Notes: generated from the sequence alone by a model not told the origin. A DNA stretch of 64,000 nt from Acetispira formosa (nom. nud.) (GCA_023525915.1 CP026657.1:1240001-1304000), one strand, 5' to 3'; numbered from the stretch's first letter, positions 52,047-62,288 are shown. Translations and numbers: made by a program.

Positions 52047-52105
52047 AGTCAGGCGGGACCGGAGGCGGAATTCCGGTTCGGCAATAAAAAACAAGGCGGT
52101 GTAAC

Positions 52106-54688
52106 ATGGGTATTTCATCAAGCTTATATGTGGCCATATCCGGCATGAACATGTCCATGGCGGGCATGGAAGTGGCCAGCCATAATATAGCCAACGTCAA
52201 TACGCCCGGTTACTCGCGCCAGCGGCTGAACCTGGAGACCAGCCCCACCTGGAAAGCCGGTTCCCAGGGCCAGATGGGCACGGGCGTCAGTGCCCAGAAC
52301 ATCTCGCGTTTTCACGATGAGTTCCTGACCCGCAGCATCATCCAAAAGAGCACTGAATACGGCGCGGCCGTGGCCAAAAAGAACGCCATTGACAACCTGG
52401 AAGCCTTTTTCAACGAATCCAGCGGCAACGGCGTCAACGCGGCCATGAACGATTTCTTCGCCATTTGGGACAGCGTGGCCGACGGCTCGGATTTGCCGCC
52501 CACCCGTAAAGAAATGATTGCCGTGGCCGAGACCCTGGCCCAGCAGGTGGCCACCCGCCGGGCCGATATGGACGCGGTGAGGCAGGACCTCAACGCCCGC
52601 GTTGAGAGCGCGGTCACCGACATCAACAGCATTCTGCACGGTATCGCGGACCTTAACCAGCAGATCATGACCTATGAGGACATAGGCCGCAACCAGCAGC
52701 TCAATGATATGCGCGACGCCCGCGACGCGCTGATGATTCAGCTGGGCGAACTTATCAGCATCGAGCACTGGGAAGACCCCACCAACGGCGCGGTCAACAT
52801 CACTCTGGCCAGCGGCCCGGGCCTTCTGATGAACACGACGGTTTATGAAATGGGCACGGCTATGGATGATTCCGGCGATTTAAGAATTATCGCCAACAAT
52901 CGCCGCACCTCTCCGCCCTGGCCCGAAGACGTGACCGAACGCCTGGAAGGCGGGGCCGTCGGCGGCTGGGTGGAATTCCGTGATGAAACCATGCGCGAGT
53001 TCTATCTTCAGTATGAATCGTTTGTGGACAATCTTATTTTCCAGATTAACAACCAGCATGCCCAGGGTTCCGGTCTGGATCTCTACACCAATAATACGGC
53101 CTCCAACTTGGTGTCCAACCATCCTTCACAGACTTTCGAATTCGGCGGCACCAATAACGACATCAAGATTACGGCCAATACGGTGCACCTTGATTCCAAG
53201 GAACCTTACGACCCGATGCGGGACCCGGAAAATATTGCCATTCGCTTCGTCAAGTCCGACAAGCCCACCAATGAGATAACCTCTTCAGTGGTCTGGAACA
53301 ACGGGGCCGACAGCAAGAACTGGGAAATCACGATAGTCCTGCCCACTGATTCCAACGGCAACGTCACCGCGACGGCCGAGGATGTCATCAGGCACATCAA
53401 TACGGAAAAAACAGCCACGCCCACCAGCGGTGTGGCCACTCTGCCGCCGCAGTCAACATCGTGGCCCTACAAGGTGGGCGACTTTATCAACGCCCAGTCC
53501 GGCAACGGCGAAAACTGGACCGGCCAGTTAAATTTTTCCGGCAAATCTTTCCCCACCGGAGATAAGGAATTTACCAATCTGGACCGCACCCTGGCCAATT
53601 CGACCAATATGGGGCACCACCTCAGTTATGGCTCTGAGTATGCCAGCCTGACCACGTCACAGAAGCATACCAACAACGACCTGGTCTTCACTGCCTCCAA
53701 GGATTATAAAGGCGCGGCCGGGGAAAAAATCGCCATTGAGTATCTGGCTCCCTCCGGTCCCAATCAGGCTTTGGGCGTGACGGTCGGCAACGACATTGAC
53801 GGCACCATTCGTATTTCGGTACAACTTGGTTCTGATGAAAACGGTAAAATCAACACCAAGGCGGTACATATTAAAGATCTGTTGAATAGTGATCAAGCCA
53901 CCAAAAACCTGATTGAAGTCACCACAGCCGAAGGTCAGGACGGCAGCGGCGAAGTCGAGCCCATGGATAAGAGCTTTCTTGACCGCAGCGGTGCTTTTGA
54001 AATCGTGACCTATTCCGGCGAGCCCCCTGAACCGACCATCAACCGCATAGTCGTGGACCCGACCGACACGTTAAATGACATTGTCAAGCGCATCGGCACG
54101 AATTTTGATGACGGCGTTAAAGGTATTCGGGCCGAAGTGCTGACCGACAAGCATGGCCAGCAGACCCTGCGCATTATTGCCGACAGTGAAAGCGGCGTTG
54201 AATATGGCTTTCGCAACGACACTTCCGGGGCGCTGGCGGTTTTGGGAATCAACAACCTTTTCACGGGTGATTCCAGTTCCAACATTGGCGTCAACCAGCA
54301 GCTTGTAGAGAACCCCAACCTTCTGGGAGCCGGGAAGATCAGCTCTGACGGAGCGCGGGCCAAAGACGGCGACAACACCAATGCTCTGGATATGTCGGAC
54401 TTAAAGGATAAGCGCTTTGAATTTTATGGCGTCAGTTCGGCCACACTGGGTACGGCTTTCAATACTTTTTACAGCGGCATAGGCGCGACCAACCGGACCA
54501 TCACCACCAATCATGATTTCACCTATGGTGTACTGACGGAGTTGAACGACAGACAGGACGCATTGGCTGGCGTCAATCTTGATGAAGAACTGTCCGATGT
54601 TTTGCGTTATCAGTATATGTATCAGGCCTCCGCCAAAATGATCACCACCATTGATGAGATGCTGTCCACCCTTCTGGCTATAAGGTAG
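52106..54688 (+). CDS. flgK: Hook-filament junction protein FlgK, enlarged
   Basis: FlgK is the first junction protein between hook and filament. The 860-residue protein keeps the conserved ends: N-terminal SSLYVAISGMNMSMAGMEVASHNIANVNTPGYSRQRL and C-terminal GVNLDEELSDVLRYQYMYQASAKMITTIDEMLSTLLAIR. The middle (about residues 345-700) is much longer than in enteric FlgK (about 550 in total) and carries two units starting NNDIKITA (near 350) and NNDLVFTA (near 523), the first with VTATAEDVIRHIN. Similar units occur in FlgL. I see no cysteine in it. Inserts of this kind are surface-exposed in the assembled junction. Confidence 0.95.
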   Translation: MGISSSLYVAISGMNMSMAGMEVASHNIANVNTPGYSRQRLNLETSPTWKAGSQGQMGTGVSAQNISRFHDEFLTRSIIQKSTEYGAAVAKKNAIDNLEAFFNESSGNGVNAAMNDFFAIWDSVADGSDLPPTRKEMIAVAETLAQQVATRRADMDAVRQDLNARVESAVTDINSILHGIADLNQQIMTYEDIGRNQQLNDMRDARDALMIQLGELISIEHWEDPTNGAVNITLASGPGLLMNTTVYEMGTAMDDSGDLRIIANNRRTSPPWPEDVTERLEGGAVGGWVEFRDETMREFYLQYESFVDNLIFQINNQHAQGSGLDLYTNNTASNLVSNHPSQTFEFGGTNNDIKITANTVHLDSKEPYDPMRDPENIAIRFVKSDKPTNEITSSVVWNNGADSKNWEITIVLPTDSNGNVTATAEDVIRHINTEKTATPTSGVATLPPQSTSWPYKVGDFINAQSGNGENWTGQLNFSGKSFPTGDKEFTNLDRTLANSTNMGHHLSYGSEYASLTTSQKHTNNDLVFTASKDYKGAAGEKIAIEYLAPSGPNQALGVTVGNDIDGTIRISVQLGSDENGKINTKAVHIKDLLNSDQATKNLIEVTTAEGQDGSGEVEPMDKSFLDRSGAFEIVTYSGEPPEPTINRIVVDPTDTLNDIVKRIGTNFDDGVKGIRAEVLTDKHGQQTLRIIADSESGVEYGFRNDTSGALAVLGINNLFTGDSSSNIGVNQQLVENPNLLGAGKISSDGARAKDGDNTNALDMSDLKDKRFEFYGVSSATLGTAFNTFYSGIGATNRTITTNHDFTYGVLTELNDRQDALAGVNLDEELSDVLRYQYMYQASAKMITTIDEMLSTLLAIR

Positions 54689-54716
54689 TTTGGCCTCTCG
54701 GCCGGCTGTTCTGGAG

Positions 54717-55485
54717 AGGACTTGGCCCGAAAGGCCAACCAAAGGGCTCCGCCCTCTGGACTCCGGCTGGGGGAGGGCCCACGCGGGCCCTGCCCCAGAC
54801 CCCACCCGCGCCAAGGGGCAAGCCCCTTGGAACCCCAAGAAATCAGGGTCAGCTTCAACCTTCTTCTTCCCGCATCGCCGCAACTCGCTTCGGGTACGAA
54901 GCTCAGACAAGCGGCGACGCTTCATACCTCTTTCGCTCCAACCGCTCTCGCCGCTTCACATTGGGCTGTTACATTTTTCTATAGGCAGCTTCATTGAATA
55001 ATTGCTGCTTCACGTATGTTCGGCTGATTACTTTTTCCCCTCCAATAGTTTTTCCAGCGCTGTAACGGTGAGACTTGGCCGTCTTTTTTTTTAATGAGCA
55101 ACTCATTGAAAAGCTATAGGTGGCGGAGAGACGAACTAACAGCACTGGAAAGGGCCTTTAAGGGGAAGATGGTTTAAGCCGAACATACGTGAACTACCAC
55201 TCTGCCGATGAAGCCGCCTATCGCAAACTGTAACGGTCCAACGTGAAAATACCTACAGCACCAGGAACCAAGGTAGTATGAAGCGTCGCCGCTTGTCTGA
55301 GCTTCGTACTCGAAGCGAGTTGCGGCGATGCGGGAAAAAGAAAGTTGAATCTGACCCTGACCTCTTGGGGTTCCAAGGGGCTTGCCCCTTGGCGCGGGTG
55401 GGGTCTGGGGCAGGGCCCGCGTGGGCCCTCCCCCAGCCGGAGTCCAGAGGGTGGAACCCTTTGGTTGGCCTGTAAGGCCAAGTCC
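54717..55485. repeat. Giant decayed palindrome between flgK and flgL
   Basis: The left arm (54717-55098) and right arm (55102-55485) are inverted copies centred near base 55100 on a perfect AATGAG-CAA-CTCATT hairpin. The outer parts (about 210 bases each) are highly similar and match bases 1-232. The inner parts have drifted but stay in register, for example AGCCGAACATACGTGAA at 55177-55193 against its exact complement at 55009-55025, and ATAGGC.GCTTCAT at 54981 against 55209-55222. No transposase gene remains. It splits flgK from flgL, which are normally adjacent. Confidence 0.85.
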
Positions 55486-55638
55486 TTTATCGCGCGGCCC
55501 AATGGCCGCATTCCTTTTCCCTCCCTCAGCGGCAGAGTTTTCCCATTAGCGGCTGGCGCGGTTTATGCATAGATAAAGGCCGGGCCACTGTATCGGCCGA
55601 ACGATTAGGAAGACTACGCCACCTTAGGGGGTAAGCTC

Positions 55639-58600
55639 ATGATATATCGCACAGCGCACAGAGCCACTTACCGGAACATCAATTCGAATCTTGGTAATCT
55701 GAGCTATCGCATTGCCCAACTGACCAATCAGATAGCTTCCGAAAAGCGCATAAATACCCCCTCGGATGACCCCAGCGGCGCAGCCACAGTGCTGGGCATC
55801 CGCAGCACTTTATCCAATATCAAACAATATCAGACCAACATCGCGGTTTCGGATCTATGGCTCAACGATTCCGGCGCGGCCGTTCAAAGCATCAAGGAAA
55901 CCCTGGATGAAATCTATGCCAAGGCTGAACAGGGCGCGACCGACACTTATAACGCAGAGCAGCGGAAAATTATTGCCAATGAAGTGGAACTTCTCTTTCA
56001 ATCACTCATTCAATATGGCGACACCAAAATCGGCGACACTTACATCTTTGGCGGCCAGAGCGTCAGCACTCAGCCTTTCGGCCTCCAGGTGGAAGCCCAA
56101 AAGGTCATCGCCGGCTGCCAGAATTCCGATAAATGGACCGGCAAGGTCGTCAATTATGGCGATCCGGCTTTCAACAATCGCCCCGATCTTCCGGTACACA
56201 GCCAGGATTTCCTGATTGAAGTGGTGCAGGCCGGCGGCGTGGATTCCCGCTATTACACCCGTGTGACTGAATTCAATAACGCCACGCTGAAAGGCAGCAA
56301 TTACGAATTCCAATTCACATCCAGGAACAGACAATACAACAACACCGAAGTAAAATTCGTCACCGGAGCGGCCAACAAAACCACCACCGGCACCACCGCC
56401 GGCACCGCCCAAAACGGAATTGAGTTCGGCGGAACCGTCCTGCCCACCAACGTTAATTATGTCTACGGCTCTTCAGCCGGAACCACCGCCTCCTGGGACG
56501 CGAACACCAACACCATGACCGTCAGTCTCCAGACCGACGGCGGCAAGCCTCCTGTGTCGGTCGCTTCGGCCAGCACAGTCATAAACGCCGTCAACCTCGC
56601 CATAGCCAGCGCTGAGACGGCCGGAGTGATACCCCTCGGCAGCATCACCTGCAACCCGCTGCCCGGCACCACCAACAGCAGCGGCACCGTTCATGCCGGC
56701 AGCATAAGCTATAATAACAAAACCAACGTAGTGGTCGACGGCGATCAGATTACCGTCTATCTGGAACGCGACAACGATCCCCCCACCGGAACCGGAGCCA
56801 TCATCGCCACGGCCGATGACGTTCTCCAGGCTCTCAACGCCCATCCGCTGGCCAACCAGATGATCAACGTCGCCCTGATTCCCGCCGGCTCCAACTCCGT
56901 GGTTTCGCCCACCGCGTCTTACACCAAGCTGGAGGCGGGTGAGCCTTACACACTGGCCCAGGCCACGGTTGATCCAAAGGGCACTCAGAATGGCCTGGTC
57001 TTTTCCGCCAAAAATGATCCCAATGGCGTCCCCTCTTATGTGGGTGAGGCGGGCAATCGTTTCAGCGTGGAATATGTGATCGATTCCAATCCGTTCAACA
57101 AGAACGGCTATCTGGAATACAGCGCCACCACCGGTGAATTCATCGTTCACGCGGGAGTGGATGAGGCCATTTACAATAAAATTTTCATCCAGGTTTATAA
57201 CGACCCCGCCAGCGGCTGCTACAAAGACCCCATCAAGGCCAATGAACGCGCCCTGGAATACGCCATTACCACCACGGCCAACGACGTCAAGAAAATGTTT
57301 GAGAGCAGCGCCTCCATCAGCAAGATGGTCGATGTTCAGGTGGCGGACGGCAACAGCGGCGAAGGTAAAATAAACTCCCTGGCTAAAACGCAGTTCTCGG
57401 AAGGCTATGATCAGCCGGCCATGTTCCGCGTCTCACAGGACGGCGGCAAAACCTGGGGTCCGCCCATGAGTTTCGCGGCCAGTGAATACAAGACCGGCGA
57501 CATGTTCTATAACGAAACGCTGGGCCACGCCTCAACCACCACCAGCCTGCGCGGCAACGCCAACGACCTGGTATTCACAGCCAAGCAGTTGGGCACCTGG
57601 GGCAACGATCTGACGGTTGAATACAACGTGCCCAGAACCAAACCCTCGGCCCTGGAAATCACCTGTGATCCTGACCGCCCCTGGGATATCTGCGTGAGCC
57701 TGGCCGTGGACGCCGACGGCAACATCCTGACCACAGCCAACGACGTCATGAGCGCGGTCAACAACCACCCCATTGCCAGCCAGCTGGTGACGGCCGATCT
57801 GGCCAACTACCATGAAGGCGGCAACGGCATAGTAACTGAAATGTCCTGCCAGGTCTTCAGTGTGGGCGAACCTTATGAAGTGGACGGTAAAACCGTCATA
57901 ACCAAGCTGGGCCACGCCACCAGCAACATCAGCTTCAATTATACCGCCCCGGACCAGAAGTGCCCGAACATAATTTTCCAATCCCTGGACCAGGGGTCCG
58001 ACGGCAACGACATCGGCATACGCTACACCACCAGCGCCGACCCCAGCTATTATGCCAATGCGGCCGACGCCAATGGGAATCGTCAGGATTTCACTTCCGT
58101 GCGTTATGACACCGTTATAGAGAACGGGGTGGAGAAAAAAGTGCTGGTGGTGCATCTGGCTACCGAAGAAATTCCTAAATGCCCGGATGCGGATAAATAT
58201 CCCGAAGCCGCCCAGGGCTGGAAGGAAGCGTATCCGCTTTATTCCTGCACCACCTCAGCCATAGGCGTAACCACCACAGCCGGGGCGATTGTTGAGGCTC
58301 TGATTAAGAAGAACCTGGAAGAGCCGGAAAACGCCCTGGTCTGGGCCTCACTGGAACGCTACCCCGACGGCGAAGAAGCCAAGGTCGGCGTTACCGACGG
58401 CACGGTCTGGCTGGAAGGCGGCAACGAAACCGACGACGCTTCCAACCACGGGGTCAACCTCCAGTTCCTGGCGGACGGCTCGGCCCTTCAGGTGGGCGAT
58501 ATCTTTGAGGTGCCGGTAGGCTGGTATCGCGGCGACAGCGAGAACATCGATATCAACGCCGGAAGCGGCTACCGTAACACCATGAACGTCACGGGCGATC

Positions 58601-58956
58601 AAATTTTCGGAAACACCGCCGAGGAAGGCAATATCCTGGATACTATCCAGCGCCTGATCTTCGCCCTGAACAACAACGATTCCGAAGCTATCGGGAAAGA
58701 ATTGCCCAGCATAAAATCGGCCATAGAGAAAGTCACCACTCTGGAGACCTCCATCGGCACCCGGTTGATCAGAAATGAATTCATCAACACCAATCTGGAA
58801 ACGTCCAAATACAACGCCCAGTCCCTTCAGAGCACCACGGAGGACGCCCCCTTTGAGGAATTGATCACTAATCTGAAAAACGCCCAGACCGTCTATGAAG
58901 CCGTTCTCGGGGCCACGGGCCTGACCAACAAGCTGAGCCTGCTTAACTACATCTGA
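55639..58956 (+). CDS. flgL: Hook-filament junction protein FlgL, greatly enlarged
   Basis: FlgL is the second junction protein that joins FlgK to flagellin. The 1105-residue protein has flagellin-like ends: N-terminal NSNLGNLSYRIAQLTNQIASEKRINTPSDDPSGAA and C-terminal ETSIGTRLIRNEFINTNLETSKYNAQ to LSLLNYI. The usual length is about 300-500. The centre (about residues 230-960) holds several related units with the recurring TAxDV helix start (ATADDVLQAL near 391, TTANDVKKMF near 545, TTANDVMSAV near 699), shared in style with FlgK. It has nine cysteines, unusual for an exported axial protein. AGGGGGT precedes the ATG. Confidence 0.93.
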   Translation: MIYRTAHRATYRNINSNLGNLSYRIAQLTNQIASEKRINTPSDDPSGAATVLGIRSTLSNIKQYQTNIAVSDLWLNDSGAAVQSIKETLDEIYAKAEQGATDTYNAEQRKIIANEVELLFQSLIQYGDTKIGDTYIFGGQSVSTQPFGLQVEAQKVIAGCQNSDKWTGKVVNYGDPAFNNRPDLPVHSQDFLIEVVQAGGVDSRYYTRVTEFNNATLKGSNYEFQFTSRNRQYNNTEVKFVTGAANKTTTGTTAGTAQNGIEFGGTVLPTNVNYVYGSSAGTTASWDANTNTMTVSLQTDGGKPPVSVASASTVINAVNLAIASAETAGVIPLGSITCNPLPGTTNSSGTVHAGSISYNNKTNVVVDGDQITVYLERDNDPPTGTGAIIATADDVLQALNAHPLANQMINVALIPAGSNSVVSPTASYTKLEAGEPYTLAQATVDPKGTQNGLVFSAKNDPNGVPSYVGEAGNRFSVEYVIDSNPFNKNGYLEYSATTGEFIVHAGVDEAIYNKIFIQVYNDPASGCYKDPIKANERALEYAITTTANDVKKMFESSASISKMVDVQVADGNSGEGKINSLAKTQFSEGYDQPAMFRVSQDGGKTWGPPMSFAASEYKTGDMFYNETLGHASTTTSLRGNANDLVFTAKQLGTWGNDLTVEYNVPRTKPSALEITCDPDRPWDICVSLAVDADGNILTTANDVMSAVNNHPIASQLVTADLANYHEGGNGIVTEMSCQVFSVGEPYEVDGKTVITKLGHATSNISFNYTAPDQKCPNIIFQSLDQGSDGNDIGIRYTTSADPSYYANAADANGNRQDFTSVRYDTVIENGVEKKVLVVHLATEEIPKCPDADKYPEAAQGWKEAYPLYSCTTSAIGVTTTAGAIVEALIKKNLEEPENALVWASLERYPDGEEAKVGVTDGTVWLEGGNETDDASNHGVNLQFLADGSALQVGDIFEVPVGWYRGDSENIDINAGSGYRNTMNVTGDQIFGNTAEEGNILDTIQRLIFALNNNDSEAIGKELPSIKSAIEKVTTLETSIGTRLIRNEFINTNLETSKYNAQSLQSTTEDAPFEELITNLKNAQTVYEAVLGATGLTNKLSLLNYI

Positions 58957-59097
58957 TTCGCTATCAGGCGGCTGATAATTCAGCTTTCGTTGCCGGGTTT
59001 AATCAAAATCAAGTGGCCATGGGTTTCATCCATGACCACTTGATGCATTTTGCCCGGAGGAAAAATCTTGGCGGCGGAGTGGCGGTCACAGTCCATT

Positions 59098-61164
59098 TTA
59101 CGGATTATGCAGAAGCGATAACCCCGGCTGGTATCTATCCAAACGGACCTGACCCTCGGCCAGAGCCAGCTCGGCTATGTCCCGTGGGCTGAGCCCCTGG
59201 AAATTGGCCCGTTCCGGCTCGCTGCCGTGCTCCATGAGCCATTTCAGAGAATTATTATAATTGTAGCTTTCATTGTAATAGAAGCTATACCCAAGATCCT
59301 GCGACGATTTCTGTGCGGGAAAAACAATGTCGGTTCCATAATCGCGAAAAGCGTGGTGCAGCAGGGTGTCACCGTTGCGGTCACGCCCGGCGGCCGTGTT
59401 AGGAGCGGCGGCTATCAGAGTCAAGAGGGTGGGAATCCGGTTGTCGAGCATTAGAATATCGCAGCCGCCGGATGCTCCACTGCCGTAATCGCTGTTATTC
59501 CAGTTGATCCAAGCCGGGTTGCGATTCAGCCTTGCTTTTAAAAACACGCCGACGTAGGGGAGGCAATAGGTTGTTTTGCCTGCGGCCAGGTGCAGCGGAG
59601 TGTCACCGGAGTTATTGGCAATGACGGCCAAAGGCGGCAGTATCTCTTCCAGAAACGTTTTTTGCACCGAATCTGAATCTCTCAAGAATTCCGGCGAAAG
59701 GATCCATGGACCGGCTCCCTCGGCCGCGTAGAAGACCGGCGGACGCTTTAAGGCGTCAAACCGGGCCGGGTCTGCTCCGCTCCGCAGCAAGGCCTTGACA
59801 TTGCTTTCAACCCCGCTCCAGGCCGCCCAATGCAGGGCCGTGCGGCCCTCAAGATCGGCCAGGCAAAGGTCAGCTCCGTGCTCAATCAATATATCCAACA
59901 ATTCAGGCCCGGAGAATACAGCGCTTAGGGATAAGGGAGTCAAGCCCTGATTCTCAGCCTGATTTGGATCGGCTCCGGCTTTCAAAAGAAGCCGCAGGAC
60001 GTCACTTCGACCATAGGCAGCGGCCGTGGCCAGAGGAGTATAGCCCTCCGCATCACGCTTATCCACTTCGGCCCCGGCTCGCAAAAGGGGCCCGACAGCT
60101 TCGGCCACGCCGTTAAGGGCGGCCAGATGAAGGGCTGTCCGGTCGCCGTCATCCGCGCTCACCCCCTGCTCCAGAAGCAAATCCAGCACTTCCGGCACAT
60201 TGGCGCTCACTGCCAGCCGCACGGTGTCCCGATCATTTTTATCGACTCCGCTCACGTCAGCCCCGGCTTTTAGCAGAGAGCTGAAAATTTTACGCCGGGT
60301 CTGCTTCTCCGCAGGTGATTCACTCGATCGGGTTCCAGCGCGGCTTTCCAGAATCAGGAGTGTCTGCATTACAGCCGAAGAAGTCTCCCGCCTGTTTTCA
60401 TGAGTTGCAGGCACCCCGCGCTCCATGAGAAAGTTCACAGCCTCAATCCGATTGTCGGCGGCCGATTCAACCAGCGCTTCAAATGTCCGCCAGCCGCTTG
60501 GAGCATAAGTATTGAGAACATCGACAGCCGCACCGGCTGAATCAAGGTCCCCCATATCCATAAGCGGCCAGAGCCATTTTGCCGCCGGGTTGGAGCAGTA
60601 AGGGTCAGCCAGCGGCAGCCAGGCCCTGAGCAGGCGTATTTTCCCTGCGGAAGGCGGCAGTTCCACCATGCGGCGGGAGGGAGAAGTATCATCCCCGTCA
60701 CGCAGCCTTCCTTTGTGGACATCCCACAGCCAGGCGGCTGTTTTCACCAGAGCCGGGCTTTTAAACCGGAGCCCGGTCTCAAAGAGACAGGCGGCTGATT
60801 GATCAGGAAACATGTTCAACGTTCCGGCCGCCATAATTATGGGTATGGCCGCCAGACAGCTCCAACGAAAACGGCCTTGAAGCCTGGCCATGGAGGCTTT
60901 GGAAGTTGTGTAGAAAATAATTGTCACTGCTATGAAGAGCGAGAGGGTGAACAATATCCCCATAGGGCCGGACCAGAAAATCAACATCACAACAATTGCG
61001 GCAACAGGACGAATAAGCAGGATGGTGAGGCCACTCAAAAGGGCCAGACAAGCCCAGGCGCTGATTATGGCCAGAGTCAGCCGCCGGGAGGCGAAGACCA
61101 GAGAAATGGCGGCCAGCAGAAGGGGCAGCCAGAAAAATCCGTATCCGATATTGTTAAATTCCAT
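59098..61164 (-). CDS. Membrane-anchored ankyrin-repeat protein
   Basis: The protein (688 residues from ATG 61164) has about five membrane helices in its first 115 residues and then a long region with at least five to seven ankyrin repeats, for example DGDRTALHLAALNGVAEAVGPLLRAGAEVDKRD, EGYTPLATAAAYGRSDVLRLLLKAGADPNQ and EGRTALHWAAWSGVESNVKALLRSGAD. Ankyrin repeats bind proteins; the partner is unknown. The frame extends to a GTG at 61242 without a ribosome-binding site. No cytotoxic domain is visible at either end. Orientation is opposite to the flagellar operon. Confidence 0.85.
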   Translation of the reverse strand: MEFNNIGYGFFWLPLLLAAISLVFASRRLTLAIISAWACLALLSGLTILLIRPVAAIVVMLIFWSGPMGILFTLSLFIAVTIIFYTTSKASMARLQGRFRWSCLAAIPIIMAAGTLNMFPDQSAACLFETGLRFKSPALVKTAAWLWDVHKGRLRDGDDTSPSRRMVELPPSAGKIRLLRAWLPLADPYCSNPAAKWLWPLMDMGDLDSAGAAVDVLNTYAPSGWRTFEALVESAADNRIEAVNFLMERGVPATHENRRETSSAVMQTLLILESRAGTRSSESPAEKQTRRKIFSSLLKAGADVSGVDKNDRDTVRLAVSANVPEVLDLLLEQGVSADDGDRTALHLAALNGVAEAVGPLLRAGAEVDKRDAEGYTPLATAAAYGRSDVLRLLLKAGADPNQAENQGLTPLSLSAVFSGPELLDILIEHGADLCLADLEGRTALHWAAWSGVESNVKALLRSGADPARFDALKRPPVFYAAEGAGPWILSPEFLRDSDSVQKTFLEEILPPLAVIANNSGDTPLHLAAGKTTYCLPYVGVFLKARLNRNPAWINWNNSDYGSGASGGCDILMLDNRIPTLLTLIAAAPNTAAGRDRNGDTLLHHAFRDYGTDIVFPAQKSSQDLGYSFYYNESYNYNNSLKWLMEHGSEPERANFQGLSPRDIAELALAEGQVRLDRYQPGLSLLHNP

Positions 61165-61430
61165 AAGACCGCCATAAACTGGAAAGGCTTCAACGAACGA
61201 ACCCGCCCCTGCTGTTTTAATAATGATAATCGCTGGGCACAATTAATTATAACTTTTTAGAAATCTTTCGACAACAAAGCCGGACTGGGCTTATATGGCT
61301 ATTTTGCTCCACGCCGGTAATAGTTTGAGGTATATTGTTAAACAAGGCCCAGGCGGCCAGGTTTGACCGCCGCCTATTGATTCCGCCCAGGCTATGGGCA
61401 CCCCTTTTCTGAAACAGGAGATATAAAACT

Positions 61431-62222
61431 ATGACCGACCTGTATTTGACTGAACAGAATTATATCACCAGCATCAGCAAAAAGATTCCTCATATTGATT
61501 GCAGCCTCTCCGGCTGGAAGAAAAACCTTGATGACATAAGCAGGCAGCCGGAGCTGGAAATTCAGTGGGCGACCCAGGGTGATTTTGAGTATATCATTGA
61601 CAAAGTCAAGGATCATATCCTGCTTTTAAAAGTTTGGAGCCCAAAAATTTCTGACTTGAACCCCCTGGAATTGCTGGCCAAGGTCGAGTATTTAATCATC
61701 GACTGGAACCAGAAGTCCACCGGACTCTGGAACCTGGGCCGGAATGCGGCCTTGAAGGAGCTGGCGTTATCGTCATTTAGAAGACTGACCGATTTATCCG
61801 GCCTAAAAACAGCTCCACATCTCAAGGGCCTTTACCTGGGCGGCGATTTGGAAAAAAAGTGGCGAATTGCCAGCCTGGAACCCTTATCCGCGCTCACCAG
61901 CCTGGAAGCCCTGCATTTCTGGGAAATACGTCTTGACGACGGCAGCTTTCGTCCCTTGCACAATCTCAAACAGTTGAAACGACTCCGGGCTGAACTCAAA
62001 ATTTGCAACACTGAAGAATATGCCAGGCTGTTCGCCGCACTGAGGCATACGGAATGCGATTATTCCAGCGGCATATTTCCGATGGAGGATCTCAACACCA
62101 TTGAGTTGATCGGCAAAGGCAAACGATGCGTGACGGTGGAGACTGGCTGGCCGAAGGCGGAAGAGTTTTCGCGGCAGTTTCAGAAAAGCGTGGAAGAATA
62201 CATGAAGCAGGAAAACAGATGA
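61431..62222 (+). CDS. Leucine-rich-repeat-like protein
   Basis: This 263-residue soluble protein has irregular leucine-rich repeats in its middle third (LKELALSSFRRLTDLSGLKTAPHLKGLYLGG, LEPLSALTSLEALHFWEIRL, LHNLKQLKRLRAELKI). No signal peptide or catalytic motif is seen. LRR proteins usually mediate protein contacts. An AGGAG precedes the ATG and an intrinsic terminator follows, so it is transcribed alone. It is the second repeat-scaffold protein next to the flagellar cluster. Confidence 0.7.
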   Translation: MTDLYLTEQNYITSISKKIPHIDCSLSGWKKNLDDISRQPELEIQWATQGDFEYIIDKVKDHILLLKVWSPKISDLNPLELLAKVEYLIIDWNQKSTGLWNLGRNAALKELALSSFRRLTDLSGLKTAPHLKGLYLGGDLEKKWRIASLEPLSALTSLEALHFWEIRLDDGSFRPLHNLKQLKRLRAELKICNTEEYARLFAALRHTECDYSSGIFPMEDLNTIELIGKGKRCVTVETGWPKAEEFSRQFQKSVEEYMKQENR

Positions 62223-62254
62223 ATTGTAGGGGATTGACCTGCTCGATGATTTGT

Positions 62255-62282
62255 GCCGCTCCGTTACCGGAGCGGCTTTTTT
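62255..62282 (+). terminator. Intrinsic terminator of the LRR gene
   Basis: A nine-base-pair stem GCCGCTCCG/CGGAGCGGC (62255-62263 with 62268-62276, loop TTAC) is followed by six T. The T run is only on the plus strand, so it serves the LRR gene and not the convergent LysM gene. Confidence 0.93.
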
Positions 62283-62288
62283 CATGGT

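Noticed and set aside
54690..55001. Overlapping open frames on both strands encoding arginine/proline-rich peptides, repeated at 55278 and near base 1
   Set aside because: They are translations of the GC-rich repeat arms, appear in both orientations and frames, and lack ribosome-binding sites and protein-like composition.
55540..55638. Sigma-28 promoter for flgL (TAAAGG ... GCCGAACG)
   Set aside because: The two boxes are 18 bases apart instead of 15 and the -10 box is poor, so I did not call it.
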